Source: Pseudomonadota bacterium
Lineage (GTDB): Bacteria > Pseudomonadota > Alphaproteobacteria > Rhodospirillales > Magnetospirillaceae
Reading direction: 5' to 3'
NCBI GenBank assembly: GCA_021793155.1
Contig: JAJYTF010000009.1
Coordinates: forward strand, 94,994-158,993
DNA length: 64,000 bases
Shown here: piece by piece, positions 8,251 to 18,367 of the stretch
Layout: each line of letters begins with the position of its first letter
Position numbering within the stretch: position 1 is the first letter of the stretch
The notes under the pieces: model-generated
What the model saw: the letters and a program-made list of their open reading frames with translations, nothing else
Told to the model about the DNA's origin: nothing
Databases searched by the model: none
Made by a program: the position numbers and the translations under genes

Positions 8251-8382
8251 ATGTCAATTCCGGTGGCCCCGGAGGCCGCCGAATACTATCCGCATGCGGC
8301 GGATCTCACCGGGGGGACGCTCCCCGGGTGGGCGCCCTTTCACGTGCGCGAAAGGGAAGACGGTGTCATCGCCTCATCCTGA
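8251..8382 (+). CDS. Possible 43-aa small protein
   Basis: A short frame starting MSIPVAPEAAEYYPHAADLT and ending GVIASS. Codon third positions are mostly G or C as in neighbouring genes, and AAGGAG lies 11 bases upstream, which is somewhat long. I recognise no family. It sits alone between the oxygenase remnant (divergent) and the tRNA-Ala terminator (convergent). It fills most of the 320-base stretch that otherwise has no gene. Confidence 0.35.
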   Translation: MSIPVAPEAAEYYPHAADLTGGTLPGWAPFHVREREDGVIASS

Positions 8383-8402
8383 CACTGCACTAACACGCAA
8401 CG

Positions 8403-8435
8403 AAAAAGGGCCTCGCCGTCTCCGGCGAAGCCCTT
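8403..8435 (-). terminator. Intrinsic terminator of tRNA-Ala
   Basis: Reading the minus strand, a GC-rich stem GGGCTTCGCCG / CGGCGAGGCCC with a short loop is followed directly by a T5 tract. It lies just downstream of the tRNA gene. Confidence 0.85.
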
Positions 8436-8443
8436 GTCATCTT

Positions 8444-8519
<76 letters not shown>

Positions 8520-8627
8520 GGGAATATGGGACGCGGTCGGCGCCGCGTAGGTGCGGGAACATAGGGATTTGGCTTTGGCGGCGCAAGCAAAAAATTCAGG
8601 CCTGCGCGCCGTCGGCCAAACGGTCCG

Positions 8628-9020
8628 TCAGATCTCGTTTTCGAGATCCTCGTCCAGGTGTTCCATCACCTCGGCCATGTCGTCGTCGTCTTCGCCCAGG
8701 TCCGACGCGTCTTCAATCAGTCCGCTTTCGTCGTCGTCGCCGCCGTCCATGGCGTCGATCTCCGTCTCTTCGTCTTCGGCGGTTTCCGCCTCTTCCGCCT
8801 CGACGTCGCCGTCCATCGGCTCCTCCTCGAGGACCACCGGCGCGACCTTGGGCGCTGCCTTGGCTTCGGCGGCAGCCGACTGGCGACGGGGCTTGAAGGT
8901 GACTTCGACCTCAACCACCGATTCGCATTTCGGACAAATGATCGGCGAACGCATCAGATCATAGAAGCGGGCGCCGCAGCTCTGGCAGGTGCGTTTCACA
9001 CCCCATTCGGGTTTTGCCAC
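8628..9020 (-). CDS. FYDLN acid domain protein (TIGR02300 family)
   Basis: 130 aa. The N-terminus [20 protein letters not shown] carries the first CxxC of a zinc ribbon and the second is in [13 protein letters not shown], so one zinc is probably bound. The family name motif FYDLN appears here as FYDLM. After about residue 65 the protein is a long acidic low-complexity tail rich in Asp and Glu. Function is unknown; the family is confined mostly to alphaproteobacteria and is often next to aroA and tRNA-Ala, as here. It is divergent from aroA. Confidence 0.9.
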   Translation of the reverse strand: MAKPEWGVKRTCQSCGARFYDLMRSPIICPKCESVVEVEVTFKPRRQSAAAEAKAAPKVAPVVLEEEPMDGDVEAEEAETAEDEETEIDAMDGGDDDESGLIEDASDLGEDDDDMAEVMEHLDEDLENEI

Positions 9021-9220
9021 CCTTGACCTCCTTGAACCTGCGTCGAAAGACTGCCTTCGGCGCCATTTGCCACGTTACCTTGGCCGTGTCAAAACGAAAA
9101 ATCGGCGTAACGGTCTGCAGCTCTTGCGGCCATTCCCTCTTCGGCCCTACCTCCCGACCTTCGGCTGTGCTACAGAGCCCTGGTCGATCGACATTATTTG
9201 CACCAAAAGGCAACCGGTCT

Positions 9221-10549
9221 ATGCAACTCATATCCATCGCCGCCCCGCCTCTGGCGGGCCATGCGCGCGTTCCCGGCGACAAGTCGATCTCGCACCGCTC
9301 GCTGATGTTCGGCGCCCTGGCCGTGGGACAGACCACCGTCGAAGGGCTACTCGAAGGCGAGGACGTGCTGCGCACAGCCGAGGCCATGCGGCGGCTCGGA
9401 GCCGAAGTGACACGCCGCGACGACGGGATCTGGGTGCTGTACGGTCGCGGCGCGGGCGGGCTGGCCGAGCCGGACGACGTTCTCGACATGGGTAATGCGG
9501 GGACCGGCGCGCGCCTGCTGATGGGGCTGGTGGCCACCCATCCTTTCACCACCATTTTTACCGGCGACGCCTCGTTGCGGTCTCGCCCCATGCGCCGGGT
9601 GAGCGAGCCGCTGGGGCGCATGGGTGCCGGCTTCGTCGGCCGTTCGGGCGGACGTTTGCCTCTGGCGGTCATCGGTACCGCATCGGCCATCCCCATCTCC
9701 TACGAACTGCCCGTGCCGTCGGCCCAGGTCAAATCGGCCGTCCTCCTGGCCGGACTCAACGCCCCCGGCGCCACGACGGTGATCGAACGCGAACCGACCC
9801 GCGATCACACCGAACTGATGCTGCGCGGCTTCGGCGCCGAAGTCGACGTCGAGGCGCTGCCCGGCGGCGGTCGCGCGGTGACGGTCAAGGGCCACCCCGA
9901 ACTGACCGGGCGGGCGATCAAAGTGCCGGCCGATCCCTCTTCTGCGGCTTTTCCGGTGGCCGCGGCCCTGCTGGTGCCCGACTCCCATGTCACCGTTCCG
10001 GGTGTGGGCACAAACCCTCTGCGCTGCGGGCTGTTCCAAACACTGAAGGAGATGGGGGCCGACATCCAGTGGAAAAACGCCCGTGACGAAGCCGGCGAGC
10101 CGGTGGCCGATCTGGTGGTCGGCCATTCCCCGCTCAATGGCGTCGACGTGCCGGCCGAGCGGGCGCCCTCGATGATCGACGAATACCCCATCCTGGCCGT
10201 TGCCGCCGCCTTCGCCACCGGCACCACCCGCATGCGGGGACTTGCCGAATTGAGGGTGAAGGAGAGCGATCGCCTTGCCGCCGTCGCCCGTGGGCTGGAG
10301 GCCTGCGGCGTGCGCTTCCAGGTGGAGGGCGACGACCTGATCGTCCACGGTGACGGCAGGCCGCCCGAGGGCGGTGCCACCATCGCGGTCAATCTCGACC
10401 ATCGGATCGCCATGTCCTTCCTGGTCATGGGCATGGCCTCGCGGCGCCCGGTGCAGATCGACGACGCGGCCGCCATCGGCACCAGCTTTCCCGCCTTCGT
10501 CTCGCTGATGAATGGACTCGGGGCGCGGATTTCGGAGGTGCAGTCGTGA
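9221..10549 (+). CDS. aroA: 3-phosphoshikimate 1-carboxyvinyltransferase (EPSP synthase)
   Basis: 442 aa. It transfers enolpyruvyl from PEP to shikimate 3-phosphate, sixth step of the shikimate pathway. Visible motifs are [17 protein letters not shown] at the N-terminus, [47 protein letters not shown], and [19 protein letters not shown] with [10 protein letters not shown]. The overall pattern is that of the class II enzymes (Agrobacterium CP4-like), but the PEP-site residue that is Ala in CP4 is Gly here (NAGTG). ATG 9221 begins at the conserved domain; the frame is open further upstream without homology. Followed by cmk and rpsA. Confidence 0.95.
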   Translation: MQLISIAAPPLAGHARVPGDKSISHRSLMFGALAVGQTTVEGLLEGEDVLRTAEAMRRLGAEVTRRDDGIWVLYGRGAGGLAEPDDVLDMGNAGTGARLLMGLVATHPFTTIFTGDASLRSRPMRRVSEPLGRMGAGFVGRSGGRLPLAVIGTASAIPISYELPVPSAQVKSAVLLAGLNAPGATTVIEREPTRDHTELMLRGFGAEVDVEALPGGGRAVTVKGHPELTGRAIKVPADPSSAAFPVAAALLVPDSHVTVPGVGTNPLRCGLFQTLKEMGADIQWKNARDEAGEPVADLVVGHSPLNGVDVPAERAPSMIDEYPILAVAAAFATGTTRMRGLAELRVKESDRLAAVARGLEACGVRFQVEGDDLIVHGDGRPPEGGATIAVNLDHRIAMSFLVMGMASRRPVQIDDAAAIGTSFPAFVSLMNGLGARISEVQS

Positions 10550-10558
10550 AGAAGTTCA

Positions 10559-10624
10559 CCACGAAGCCGCGAAGCCGCCCCTGTTTTCTCCCTCCTGTGG
10601 CTTCGCGTCTCCAAACCTTCGTGG
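10559..10624. repeat. Intergenic palindrome between aroA and cmk
   Basis: Outer arms CCACGAAG (10559-10566) and CTTCGTGG (10617-10624), inner arms CGCGAAGCC and GGCTTCGCG, with a pyrimidine-rich centre. It resembles the widespread families of extragenic palindromes built on CCACGAAG/CGCGAAG. It fills nearly the whole gap. Confidence 0.6.
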
Positions 10625-10637
10625 CTGGATTCCCCCC

Positions 10638-11267
10638 ATGATCATCGCCATCGATGGGCCGGCAGCGGCCGGGAAGGGAACATTGGCGCGGCGGCTGGCC
10701 GGATATTTCGGGCTGAATTACCTCGACACGGGCTTGCTTTACCGTGCCGTAGGCATGGCGGTGCTGCACGCCGGGGGCGATCCGGCAGATCCGGCGGCGG
10801 CTGAACTGGCGGCCCGGCAGCTCGATCCCGGCGTCCTGGCCGATCCGACCTTGCGGGGCGAGGAGGCCGGCGGCGCCGCCTCGAAGGTGGCGGCCATTCC
10901 CGCGGTGCGGGCGGCGCTGCTCGATTTCCAGCGCGCCTTCGCCGCGCGACCGCCGGGGGCCGTGCTGGACGGGCGCGACATCGGTACGGTGGTCTGCCCC
11001 GGGGCCGAATCCAAGCTGTTCGTCATGGCGAGCCTGGAAAAGCGGGCCGAGCGACGTTTGAAGGAGTTGCTTGACAAGGGCGAACGGGCTATATGGGAGC
11101 GCGTCCTTCAAGATATGAAGGAACGTGACGAGCGCGACAGCGCCCGCAGCGTGGCTCCGTTGGTCCCGGCCGACGACGCCGTCGTGCTGGACACCTCCGA
11201 GCTCGATGCGGATGCGGCTTTTGCCGCTGCCGTGGATATTATTTCCCAGCGACGCCCTGCCGGCTGA
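10638..11267 (+). CDS. cmk: Cytidylate kinase
   Basis: 209 aa. It phosphorylates CMP and dCMP with ATP. The P-loop GPAAAGKGTLARRLA lies at residues 7-21, YLDTGLLYRAVG binds the nucleotide, LDGRDIGTVVCP is the conserved central motif, and the lid region has RDERDSARSVAPL. ATG 10638 is chosen over the upstream open frame because the protein then starts at the canonical MIIAIDGPA. Its place between aroA and rpsA is conserved in many proteobacteria. Confidence 0.95.
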   Translation: MIIAIDGPAAAGKGTLARRLAGYFGLNYLDTGLLYRAVGMAVLHAGGDPADPAAAELAARQLDPGVLADPTLRGEEAGGAASKVAAIPAVRAALLDFQRAFAARPPGAVLDGRDIGTVVCPGAESKLFVMASLEKRAERRLKELLDKGERAIWERVLQDMKERDERDSARSVAPLVPADDAVVLDTSELDADAAFAAAVDIISQRRPAG

Positions 11268-11404
11268 ACCGGTATCCGGGCCGAAATTGGGCAGCCGTTC
11301 TCCGGAGGCGGGGGAGCGGCGTCGGTCGTTTCCCGTTTCGCCTTCAGACCGCCGGAGACAACCGGCCGGCCAGGATAAGAAAGTTGTGAAAGGAATAACT
11401 GCAT

Positions 11405-13120
11405 ATGGCTACCGCCACTGAATTTGCGGCGACCGAAGATTTCGCCGCCCTGCTGGACGAGACGTTCGGCGAATCCGGGGCCTTCGAAGGCTCCGTGGTG
11501 AAGGGTACCGTCGTCGAGATCGACGGCGATTTCGCGGTGATCGACGTCGGATTGAAGTCCGAAGGACGCATCCCGCTCAAGGAATTTGCCGCTCCCGGCC
11601 GGCCGGCCGAGATCAAGGCGGGCGACGAAGTCGAAGTGTTCGTCGAGCGCTACGAGGACAAGAACGGCGAGGTCATGCTGAGCCGTGAGAAGGCCCGCCG
11701 CGAGGAGGCCTGGACGCAGCTCGAGCGCGCCTTCCAGGACAACCAGCGGGTCAACGGCATCATTTTCGGCCGGGTCAAAGGCGGATTCACTGTCGACCTG
11801 TCGGGCGCCGTGGCCTTCCTGCCGGGCAGCCAGGTGGACATCCGTCCGGTACGCGACATCGGGCCGCTGATGGGCAGCCCGCAACCGTTCCAGATCCTCA
11901 AGATGGACCGCTCGCGCGGCAATATCGTGGTGTCGCGCCGCGCCGTGCTGGAAGAGACCCGCGCCGAGCAGCGCTCCGAACTGATCGAGAGCCTGAAGGA
12001 AGGCCAGGTGCTGGAAGGCGTGGTGAAGAACATCACCGACTACGGCGCCTTCGTCGACCTGGGCGGCGTCGACGGCCTGCTGCACGTCACCGACATCGCC
12101 TGGAAGCGCATCAACCACCCGAGTGAAGCCCTGCATATCGGCCAGTCGGTCAAGGTGCAGGTCATCCGCTTCAACCCGGACACCCAGCGCATCAGCCTCG
12201 GCATCAAGCAGTTGGAAGCTGATCCGTGGGAAGGTGTGGACCAGAAGTACCCAGTGAGCGCCAAGTTCGTCGGCCGCGTCACCAACATTACCGATTACGG
12301 CGCCTTCGTCGAGCTGGAGCCGGGTGTCGAGGGTCTGGTCCACGTCTCCGAGATGTCCTGGACCAAGAAGAACGTCCATCCCGGCAAGATCGTCTCTACC
12401 TCGCAAGAGGTCGAGGTCATGGTGCTGGACGTGGACGCCCAGAAGCGCCGCATCTCGCTCGGCCTCAAGCAGACCATGTCCAACCCGTGGGAAGGCTTCC
12501 TCGAGAAGTTCCCGGTGGGCTCGGAAGTGGAAGGCGAGGTCAAGAACATCACCGAGTTCGGCCTGTTCGTCGGCCTGCCCGGCGAGATCGACGGCATGGT
12601 GCATCTTTCTGACCTCGATTGGGAGCGTCCGGGCGAGCAGGTCATTGCCGACTTCAAGAAGGGCGACGTGGTCAAGGCCAAGGTCCTGGACGTCGACATC
12701 GAGAAGGAACGCATCAGCCTCGGCATCAAGCAGCTGGGCTCTGACCCGTTCAAGCAGGCCATTGCCCATATCAAGAAGGGCGACGTGGTGACCTGCACGG
12801 TGACGGGCGTCACCGACAACGGCCTCGAAGTCACCGTCGAGGGCATGACCGGCTTCATTCGGAAGAACGAGCTGGCGCGCGATCGCTCCGATCAGCGTCC
12901 CGACCGCTTCGCCGTGGGCGAGAAAGTCGACGCCAAGGTCACCGCCATCGACAAGGCCACCCGCAAGGTGACCCTGTCGGTCAAGGCGCGCGAGATCGAC
13001 GAAGAGAAGCAGGCGATGGCCGAGTACGGTTCGTCCGACTCCGGCGCTTCGCTGGGCGACATCCTGGGTGCGGCGTTCAACCGCGCCAAGGAAGAAAAGG
13101 CACAGTCGGAAGACAAGTAA
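11405..13120 (+). CDS. rpsA: 30S ribosomal protein S1
   Basis: 571 aa, the usual length of S1 with six OB-fold S1 repeats. Repeats are recognisable by NITDYGAFVDLGGVDGLLHV, NITDYGAFVELEPGVEGLVH and NITEFGLFVGLPGEIDGMVH, with linkers such as KRRISLGLKQ and KERISLGIKQ. It recruits structured or SD-poor mRNAs to the 30S subunit. A 137-base leader separates it from cmk, with AAAGGAATA ahead of the ATG; autoregulation in that leader is known in other bacteria but is not shown here. A strong terminator follows. Confidence 0.97.
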   Translation: MATATEFAATEDFAALLDETFGESGAFEGSVVKGTVVEIDGDFAVIDVGLKSEGRIPLKEFAAPGRPAEIKAGDEVEVFVERYEDKNGEVMLSREKARREEAWTQLERAFQDNQRVNGIIFGRVKGGFTVDLSGAVAFLPGSQVDIRPVRDIGPLMGSPQPFQILKMDRSRGNIVVSRRAVLEETRAEQRSELIESLKEGQVLEGVVKNITDYGAFVDLGGVDGLLHVTDIAWKRINHPSEALHIGQSVKVQVIRFNPDTQRISLGIKQLEADPWEGVDQKYPVSAKFVGRVTNITDYGAFVELEPGVEGLVHVSEMSWTKKNVHPGKIVSTSQEVEVMVLDVDAQKRRISLGLKQTMSNPWEGFLEKFPVGSEVEGEVKNITEFGLFVGLPGEIDGMVHLSDLDWERPGEQVIADFKKGDVVKAKVLDVDIEKERISLGIKQLGSDPFKQAIAHIKKGDVVTCTVTGVTDNGLEVTVEGMTGFIRKNELARDRSDQRPDRFAVGEKVDAKVTAIDKATRKVTLSVKAREIDEEKQAMAEYGSSDSGASLGDILGAAFNRAKEEKAQSEDK

Positions 13121-13142
13121 GTCTTTCGCCTGCATGAAAAGG

Positions 13143-13173
13143 GGCGCCTCCGAGCGATTGGGGGCGCCTTTTT
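13143..13173 (+). terminator. Intrinsic terminator of rpsA
   Basis: Stem GGCGCCTCC (13143-13151) with GGGGGCGCC (13160-13168), one G-U pair, an 8-base loop and a T5 tract directly after. Confidence 0.88.
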
Positions 13174-13278
13174 CTTGACCTGAAAAAATCTAGGTATCTG
13201 AAAGGCTTATCTTGACGGCCCGGCCCGCCTTTGGCAGGCTTTGGGTGAACCGCCCGAGACCAGGAGCCAAGGACGCCA

Positions 13279-13563
13279 ATGACCAAGTCGGAGCTGATCG
13301 CCCGCCTGGCGGAGCTCAATCCCCATCTCTACCAGCGTGACGTCGAGCGCATCGTCACCACCATTTTCGACGAGATCGCCGCCGCGTTGGCCCGCGGCGA
13401 CCGGGTCGAGCTGCGTGGCTTCGGAGCCTTTTCGGTCAAGAAGCGCGACGCCCGGCAGGGGCGCAATCCCAGAACGGGCGCTGCCGTCGATGTTTCGGAA
13501 AAGGCGGTGCCGTTCTTCAAGACCGGCAAGCAGCTGCGCGAGCGGTTGAACACCAGCCAATAG
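13279..13563 (+). CDS. ihfB: Integration host factor subunit beta
   Basis: 94 aa HU/IHF fold. It begins [20 protein letters not shown]; the body has [20 protein letters not shown], and the DNA-intercalating arm carries the signature GRNPRTG with the intercalating proline. Heterodimerises with IhfA to bend DNA sharply. The order rpsA-ihfB-lapA is standard in proteobacteria. Confidence 0.95.
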   Translation: MTKSELIARLAELNPHLYQRDVERIVTTIFDEIAAALARGDRVELRGFGAFSVKKRDARQGRNPRTGAAVDVSEKAVPFFKTGKQLRERLNTSQ

Positions 13564-13577
13564 AAGGGGGGCTCCCC

Positions 13578-13922
13578 TTGCGTTTCCTGTCCTGGATCAT
13601 CGGCTTGCCACTGGCCGTCGTGGTGGTGGCGTTCGCCCTGTCGAGCCGCGAGGTGGTGACGCTCGCCTTATGGCCGCTCGACGAAGGCCTGTCCTTGCCG
13701 GCTTATCTGACGGTGCTGGCGCCACTGGCCATCGGTCTTCTGTTGGGCTTGCTGGCCGCCGGCTGGCACGGCCTCAAATATCGTCAGGCCGCCCGCACCC
13801 AGGCGCGCCGCGCCGCCAGCCTCGAACGTCAGCTGGAGTCGCTGACGGCGGTTTCCGCCCCATCGCCCGCCCCAAACCCCACCGAGCCGCCTGCGGCCGG
13901 CAACCTGCCCATACCCCCATGA
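13578..13922 (+). CDS. lapA: LapA domain (DUF1049) membrane protein
   Basis: 114 aa from TTG 13578, preceded by AGAAGGGGGG. Two membrane segments are visible (about residues 5-22 and 42-62, the latter around LTVLAPLAIGLLLGLLAAGW), followed by a basic coiled-coil-like stretch and a Pro-rich tail. In enterobacteria LapA with LapB controls LpxC turnover and LPS amount; no lapB follows here. It overlaps pyrF by 4 bases. Confidence 0.8.
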   Translation: MRFLSWIIGLPLAVVVVAFALSSREVVTLALWPLDEGLSLPAYLTVLAPLAIGLLLGLLAAGWHGLKYRQAARTQARRAASLERQLESLTAVSAPSPAPNPTEPPAAGNLPIPP

Positions 13923-14626
13923 ACCCGATCTATTGCGCCCTCGACACCACCGATGCCCAGGCCGCGCTGGCCCTGGCCCGGCAACTGACCGGACTGGTCG
14001 GGGGGCTCAAGCTGGGGCTGGAGTTCTTTTCGGCCAACGGCCCGACGGGTGTCCGTACGGTAGCGGCGGCCGGCTTGCCGCTGTTCCTCGACCTGAAGTT
14101 CCATGACATCCCCAATACTGTGGCCGGCGCGATGAGAGGGGTCGTCGCCCTGGCGCCGGCGATGACCACGGTGCATGCCTCGGGTGGCGGCGAGATGATG
14201 CGCGCCGCCGTGCAGTCCGCCGGCGAGGCGGCCGTTCGCGCCGGAGTGCGGCGCCCTGACATCCTGGCGGTCACCGTGCTGACCAGTACCGGGCAGGCGG
14301 AATTGCCGGCCGTCGGCGTCGGCGGCACGGTGCTCGACCAGGTCAAGCGGCTGGCGGCGCTGGCGCAGGGGGCGGGTGTCGACGGCATCGTCTGCTCGCC
14401 CCACGAAGTCGAGGAGTTGCGCCGCCTGTGCGGGCCGGGCATCAAGCTGGTGATTCCCGGCATCCGTCCGACCTGGGCGGCGGCCAACGACCAGAAGCGG
14501 GTGCTCGGCCCGGCCGAAGCCGTTGCCAAAGGCGCCGACATCCTGGTGATCGGCCGGCCGATTACCGCCGCCGCCGAACCGGCGCAAGCGGCCCGGCGCA
14601 TCCTCGACGAGCTGGAGGCCGTGTGA
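13919..14626 (+). CDS. pyrF: Orotidine 5'-phosphate decarboxylase
   Basis: 235 aa TIM barrel. It makes UMP from OMP. The start MNPIYCALDTTD holds the first substrate Asp, FLDLKFHDIPNTV contains the catalytic D-x-K-x-x-D array, and the C-terminal phosphate loop is ADILVIGRPITAA. It overlaps lapA and trpF by the ATGA/TGATG type of junction, indicating coupled translation. Confidence 0.95.
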   Translation: MNPIYCALDTTDAQAALALARQLTGLVGGLKLGLEFFSANGPTGVRTVAAAGLPLFLDLKFHDIPNTVAGAMRGVVALAPAMTTVHASGGGEMMRAAVQSAGEAAVRAGVRRPDILAVTVLTSTGQAELPAVGVGGTVLDQVKRLAALAQGAGVDGIVCSPHEVEELRRLCGPGIKLVIPGIRPTWAAANDQKRVLGPAEAVAKGADILVIGRPITAAAEPAQAARRILDELEAV

Positions 14627-15273
14627 TGGCCAAGGGCGTCCAGGTGAAGATCTGCGGGCTGACCGACGAAGAGGCGGTGGATGCCGCGGTCGAGGCCGGA
14701 GCCGATTTCGTCGGCGTGGTGTTCTTCGAGAAAAGCCCGCGCCATGTGACCATCGAGCGGGCGGCCGAGCTGCTGCAGTTCGTGCCGGAAGAGGTGCAAC
14801 GCGTAGGCCTGTTCGTCGAGCCCGACGATGCGCTGCTGGATACCGTGATGAACAATGTCCGTCTGGACTTCTTCCAATTCCACGGCAAAGAGTCGCCGGA
14901 ACGGGTCGAGGCGGTGCGCCTCGAATACGGCATGCCGGTGATCAAGGCGGTCGGCATCGCCGGCCCGGCCGATCTGGAACTTGCCGAAGCCTATTCGCAA
15001 GTATCCGACTGGCTGCTGTTCGACGCCAAGGCGCCCGACCACGCCGACCGGCCCGGCGGCAACGCCGCCGCTTTCGACTGGGCCATCCTGAATGGCCGAC
15101 GCTGGCCCTGCCCCTGGATGTTGGCCGGGGGACTCACCCCCGACAATGTCGCCGAGGCGGTCCGCCTGTCGGGCGCCAAGGCGGTGGACGTCTCGTCAGG
15201 CGTGGAAAGCTCCCCCGGCGTGAAGGATGCGGCCCTCATCGCCAAGTTCATTGCGGCCGTGCAGCAAGTTTGA
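14626..15273 (+). CDS. trpF: Phosphoribosylanthranilate isomerase
   Basis: 215 aa TIM barrel. It carries out the Amadori rearrangement in tryptophan synthesis. VKICGLTDEEAV holds the catalytic Cys, DFVGVVFFEKSPRHV and FFQFHGKESPERV are typical, and the C-terminal AGGLTPDNV and VDVSSGVESSPGVKD bind phosphate. Its start shares a base with the pyrF stop. A palindromic repeat separates it from trpB. Confidence 0.95.
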   Translation: MAKGVQVKICGLTDEEAVDAAVEAGADFVGVVFFEKSPRHVTIERAAELLQFVPEEVQRVGLFVEPDDALLDTVMNNVRLDFFQFHGKESPERVEAVRLEYGMPVIKAVGIAGPADLELAEAYSQVSDWLLFDAKAPDHADRPGGNAAAFDWAILNGRRWPCPWMLAGGLTPDNVAEAVRLSGAKAVDVSSGVESSPGVKDAALIAKFIAAVQQV

Positions 15274-15350
15274 CCGTCATTGCGAGCGCGGCGACGCGAT
15301 CCGATCGCGCAGCCGGTTTCCGGATTGCGTCGCCGCGCTCGCAATGACGG
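15274..15350. repeat. Long palindromic repeat between trpF and trpB
   Basis: Two near-perfect arms of about 30 bases (15274-15303 and 15321-15350), starting CCGTCATTGCGAGCG and ending CGCTCGCAATGACGG, flank a short centre. It starts at the first base after the trpF stop. The CGTCATTGCGAGC arm is a known dispersed intergenic repeat type in several proteobacteria. A strong RNA hairpin would form in the trp transcript. Confidence 0.8.
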
Positions 15351-15411
15351 GTCGCAGCCGGCGCTGCTTTGTGCTTTATTAACGCCCTTTCAGGCCGACC
15401 CGGGCAGATTG

Positions 15412-16634
<1,223 letters not shown>

Positions 16635-16638
<4 letters not shown>

Positions 16639-17453
16639 GCCGTATCGCCGCCCGTTTCGCGGCCCTGAAGGCCGAGGGCCGGGCCGGCCTGGTGACCTTC
16701 ACCACCGCCGGTGACCCCGACGCCGCCACCAGCCAGGCGATCCTCGACGGCTTGCCCGCCGCCGGGGCCGACCTGATCGAACTGGGCATGCCGTTTTCCG
16801 ACCCGATGGCCGACGGACCGGCCATCCAGGCCGCTTCGCTCCGGGCCCTGGCGGCGGGCGCCGGCCTTGCCTCGACCCTTGAAATGGTGAGCCGCTTCCG
16901 AGCCAAGGACGACGCGACGCCGATCATCCTGATGGGCTACTACAACCCCATCTACGCCCATGGCGTCGAGGCGTTCTGCCGCGAAGCGGCCGCCGCCGGG
17001 GTGGACGGGCTGATTGTCGTCGACCTGCCGCCGGAAGAGGCCGAGGAGCTGGCCGGGCCGGCGCGCCGGATCGGCATCGACTTCATCTTTCTGACGGCGC
17101 CGACCACGGACGAGGCGCGTCTGCCGACGGTGCTCGAACATGCCGCGGGCTTCGTCTACTACGTTTCCATCACCGGTGTCACCGGCACCGCCTCGGCCAG
17201 CCGCGAAGCCATTGCCGCGGCGGTGGCCCGTCTGCGCCGGCACACCAGCCTGCCGCTGGCGGTCGGTTTCGGCCTGAAGACGGCGAAGCAGATCGCCGAG
17301 GTGGGCGACTTGGCCGATGCCGCGGTGGTGGGTTCGGCCATCGTCCAGCGCCTGGCCTCCGGCCTCGATGCCGCGGGTAAGGCGCCGCCCGGATTGGCTG
17401 GCGAGGTGCTGGGTTTCGTCAAAGAGTTGTCTGCCGGGGTGCGCAAGTCATGA
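16635..17453 (+). CDS. trpA: Tryptophan synthase alpha chain
   Basis: 272 aa TIM barrel that cleaves indole-3-glycerol phosphate to indole. Catalytic Glu is in [20 protein letters not shown], catalytic Asp in [14 protein letters not shown], and the phosphate loop in [10 protein letters not shown]. Partner of trpB with direct overlap; followed by accD with a 4-base overlap. Confidence 0.97.
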
Positions 17454-18367
17454 ACTGGCTTACCAATTTCGTCCGCCCGAAGATCCAAAGCCTGGTCCGT
17501 CCGCGCGAAGTGCCGGACAACCTGTGGGACAAATGCCCGCAATGCGGCCATATGATCTTCCATCGCGACCTGGCCAAGACGCTGTGGGTCTGCGCCCATT
17601 GCGACCACCACATGCGGATGTCGGTCAAGGCGCGCCTCGACATGCTGTTCGACGGCGCCGCCTATCAGCGCATCGAGCTGCCCAAAGGCCTGGTCGACCC
17701 GCTGAAGTTCCGCGACAGCAAACGCTATACCGACCGGCTGAAGGACAGCCAGGCCAAGACCAACGAGCAGGACGCCGTGGTGGTTGCCCATGGCCGGGTC
17801 GGCGGGGTGCCGGTGGTGGTGGCGGCCTTTAACTTCGCCTTCATGGGCGGGTCCATGGGCATCGCCGTCGGCGACGGGATCGTTGCGGCTGCGGAATTGG
17901 CGGTGCTGCAGGACGCGGCGCTGATTGTCGTGCCGGCTTCGGGCGGCGCCCGCATGCAGGAAGGCATTCTGAGCCTGATGCAGATGGCGCGCACCACGGT
18001 GGCAGTGGCCAAGGTCCGGGAAAAGGGCTTGCCCTTCATCGTCCTGTTGACCGATCCCACCACGGGCGGGGTGTCCGCCTCTTTCGCCATGCTGGGCGAC
18101 ATCCATATCGCCGAGCCGGGCGCCGTCATCGGTTTCGCCGGGGCGAGGGTGATCGAGACCACCATCCGCGAGAAGCTGCCGCCGGGATTCCAGCGGGCCG
18201 AGTATCTGCTGGAAAACGGCATGGTCGACATGGTGGTGCACCGCCACAAGCTGGCCGAGACCCTGGGGCGTACCCTCGGCCTGCTACGGCACCGCGGTGC
18301 GGCCGGCCAGCTTCTGCCCATCGCCGTCGATCTGCCCGACAGCTTCGAGGCCGAGCCGGGTGTATGA
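17450..18367 (+). CDS. accD: Acetyl-CoA carboxylase carboxyltransferase subunit beta
   Basis: 305 aa. With AccA it moves carboxyl from biotin to acetyl-CoA. An N-terminal zinc ribbon has four Cys (DKCPQCGHM and WVCAHCDHH), followed by the crotonase-like domain with [17 protein letters not shown] and [17 protein letters not shown]. The arrangement trpA-accD-folC is conserved in many proteobacteria. Confidence 0.96.
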   Translation: MNWLTNFVRPKIQSLVRPREVPDNLWDKCPQCGHMIFHRDLAKTLWVCAHCDHHMRMSVKARLDMLFDGAAYQRIELPKGLVDPLKFRDSKRYTDRLKDSQAKTNEQDAVVVAHGRVGGVPVVVAAFNFAFMGGSMGIAVGDGIVAAAELAVLQDAALIVVPASGGARMQEGILSLMQMARTTVAVAKVREKGLPFIVLLTDPTTGGVSASFAMLGDIHIAEPGAVIGFAGARVIETTIREKLPPGFQRAEYLLENGMVDMVVHRHKLAETLGRTLGLLRHRGAAGQLLPIAVDLPDSFEAEPGV

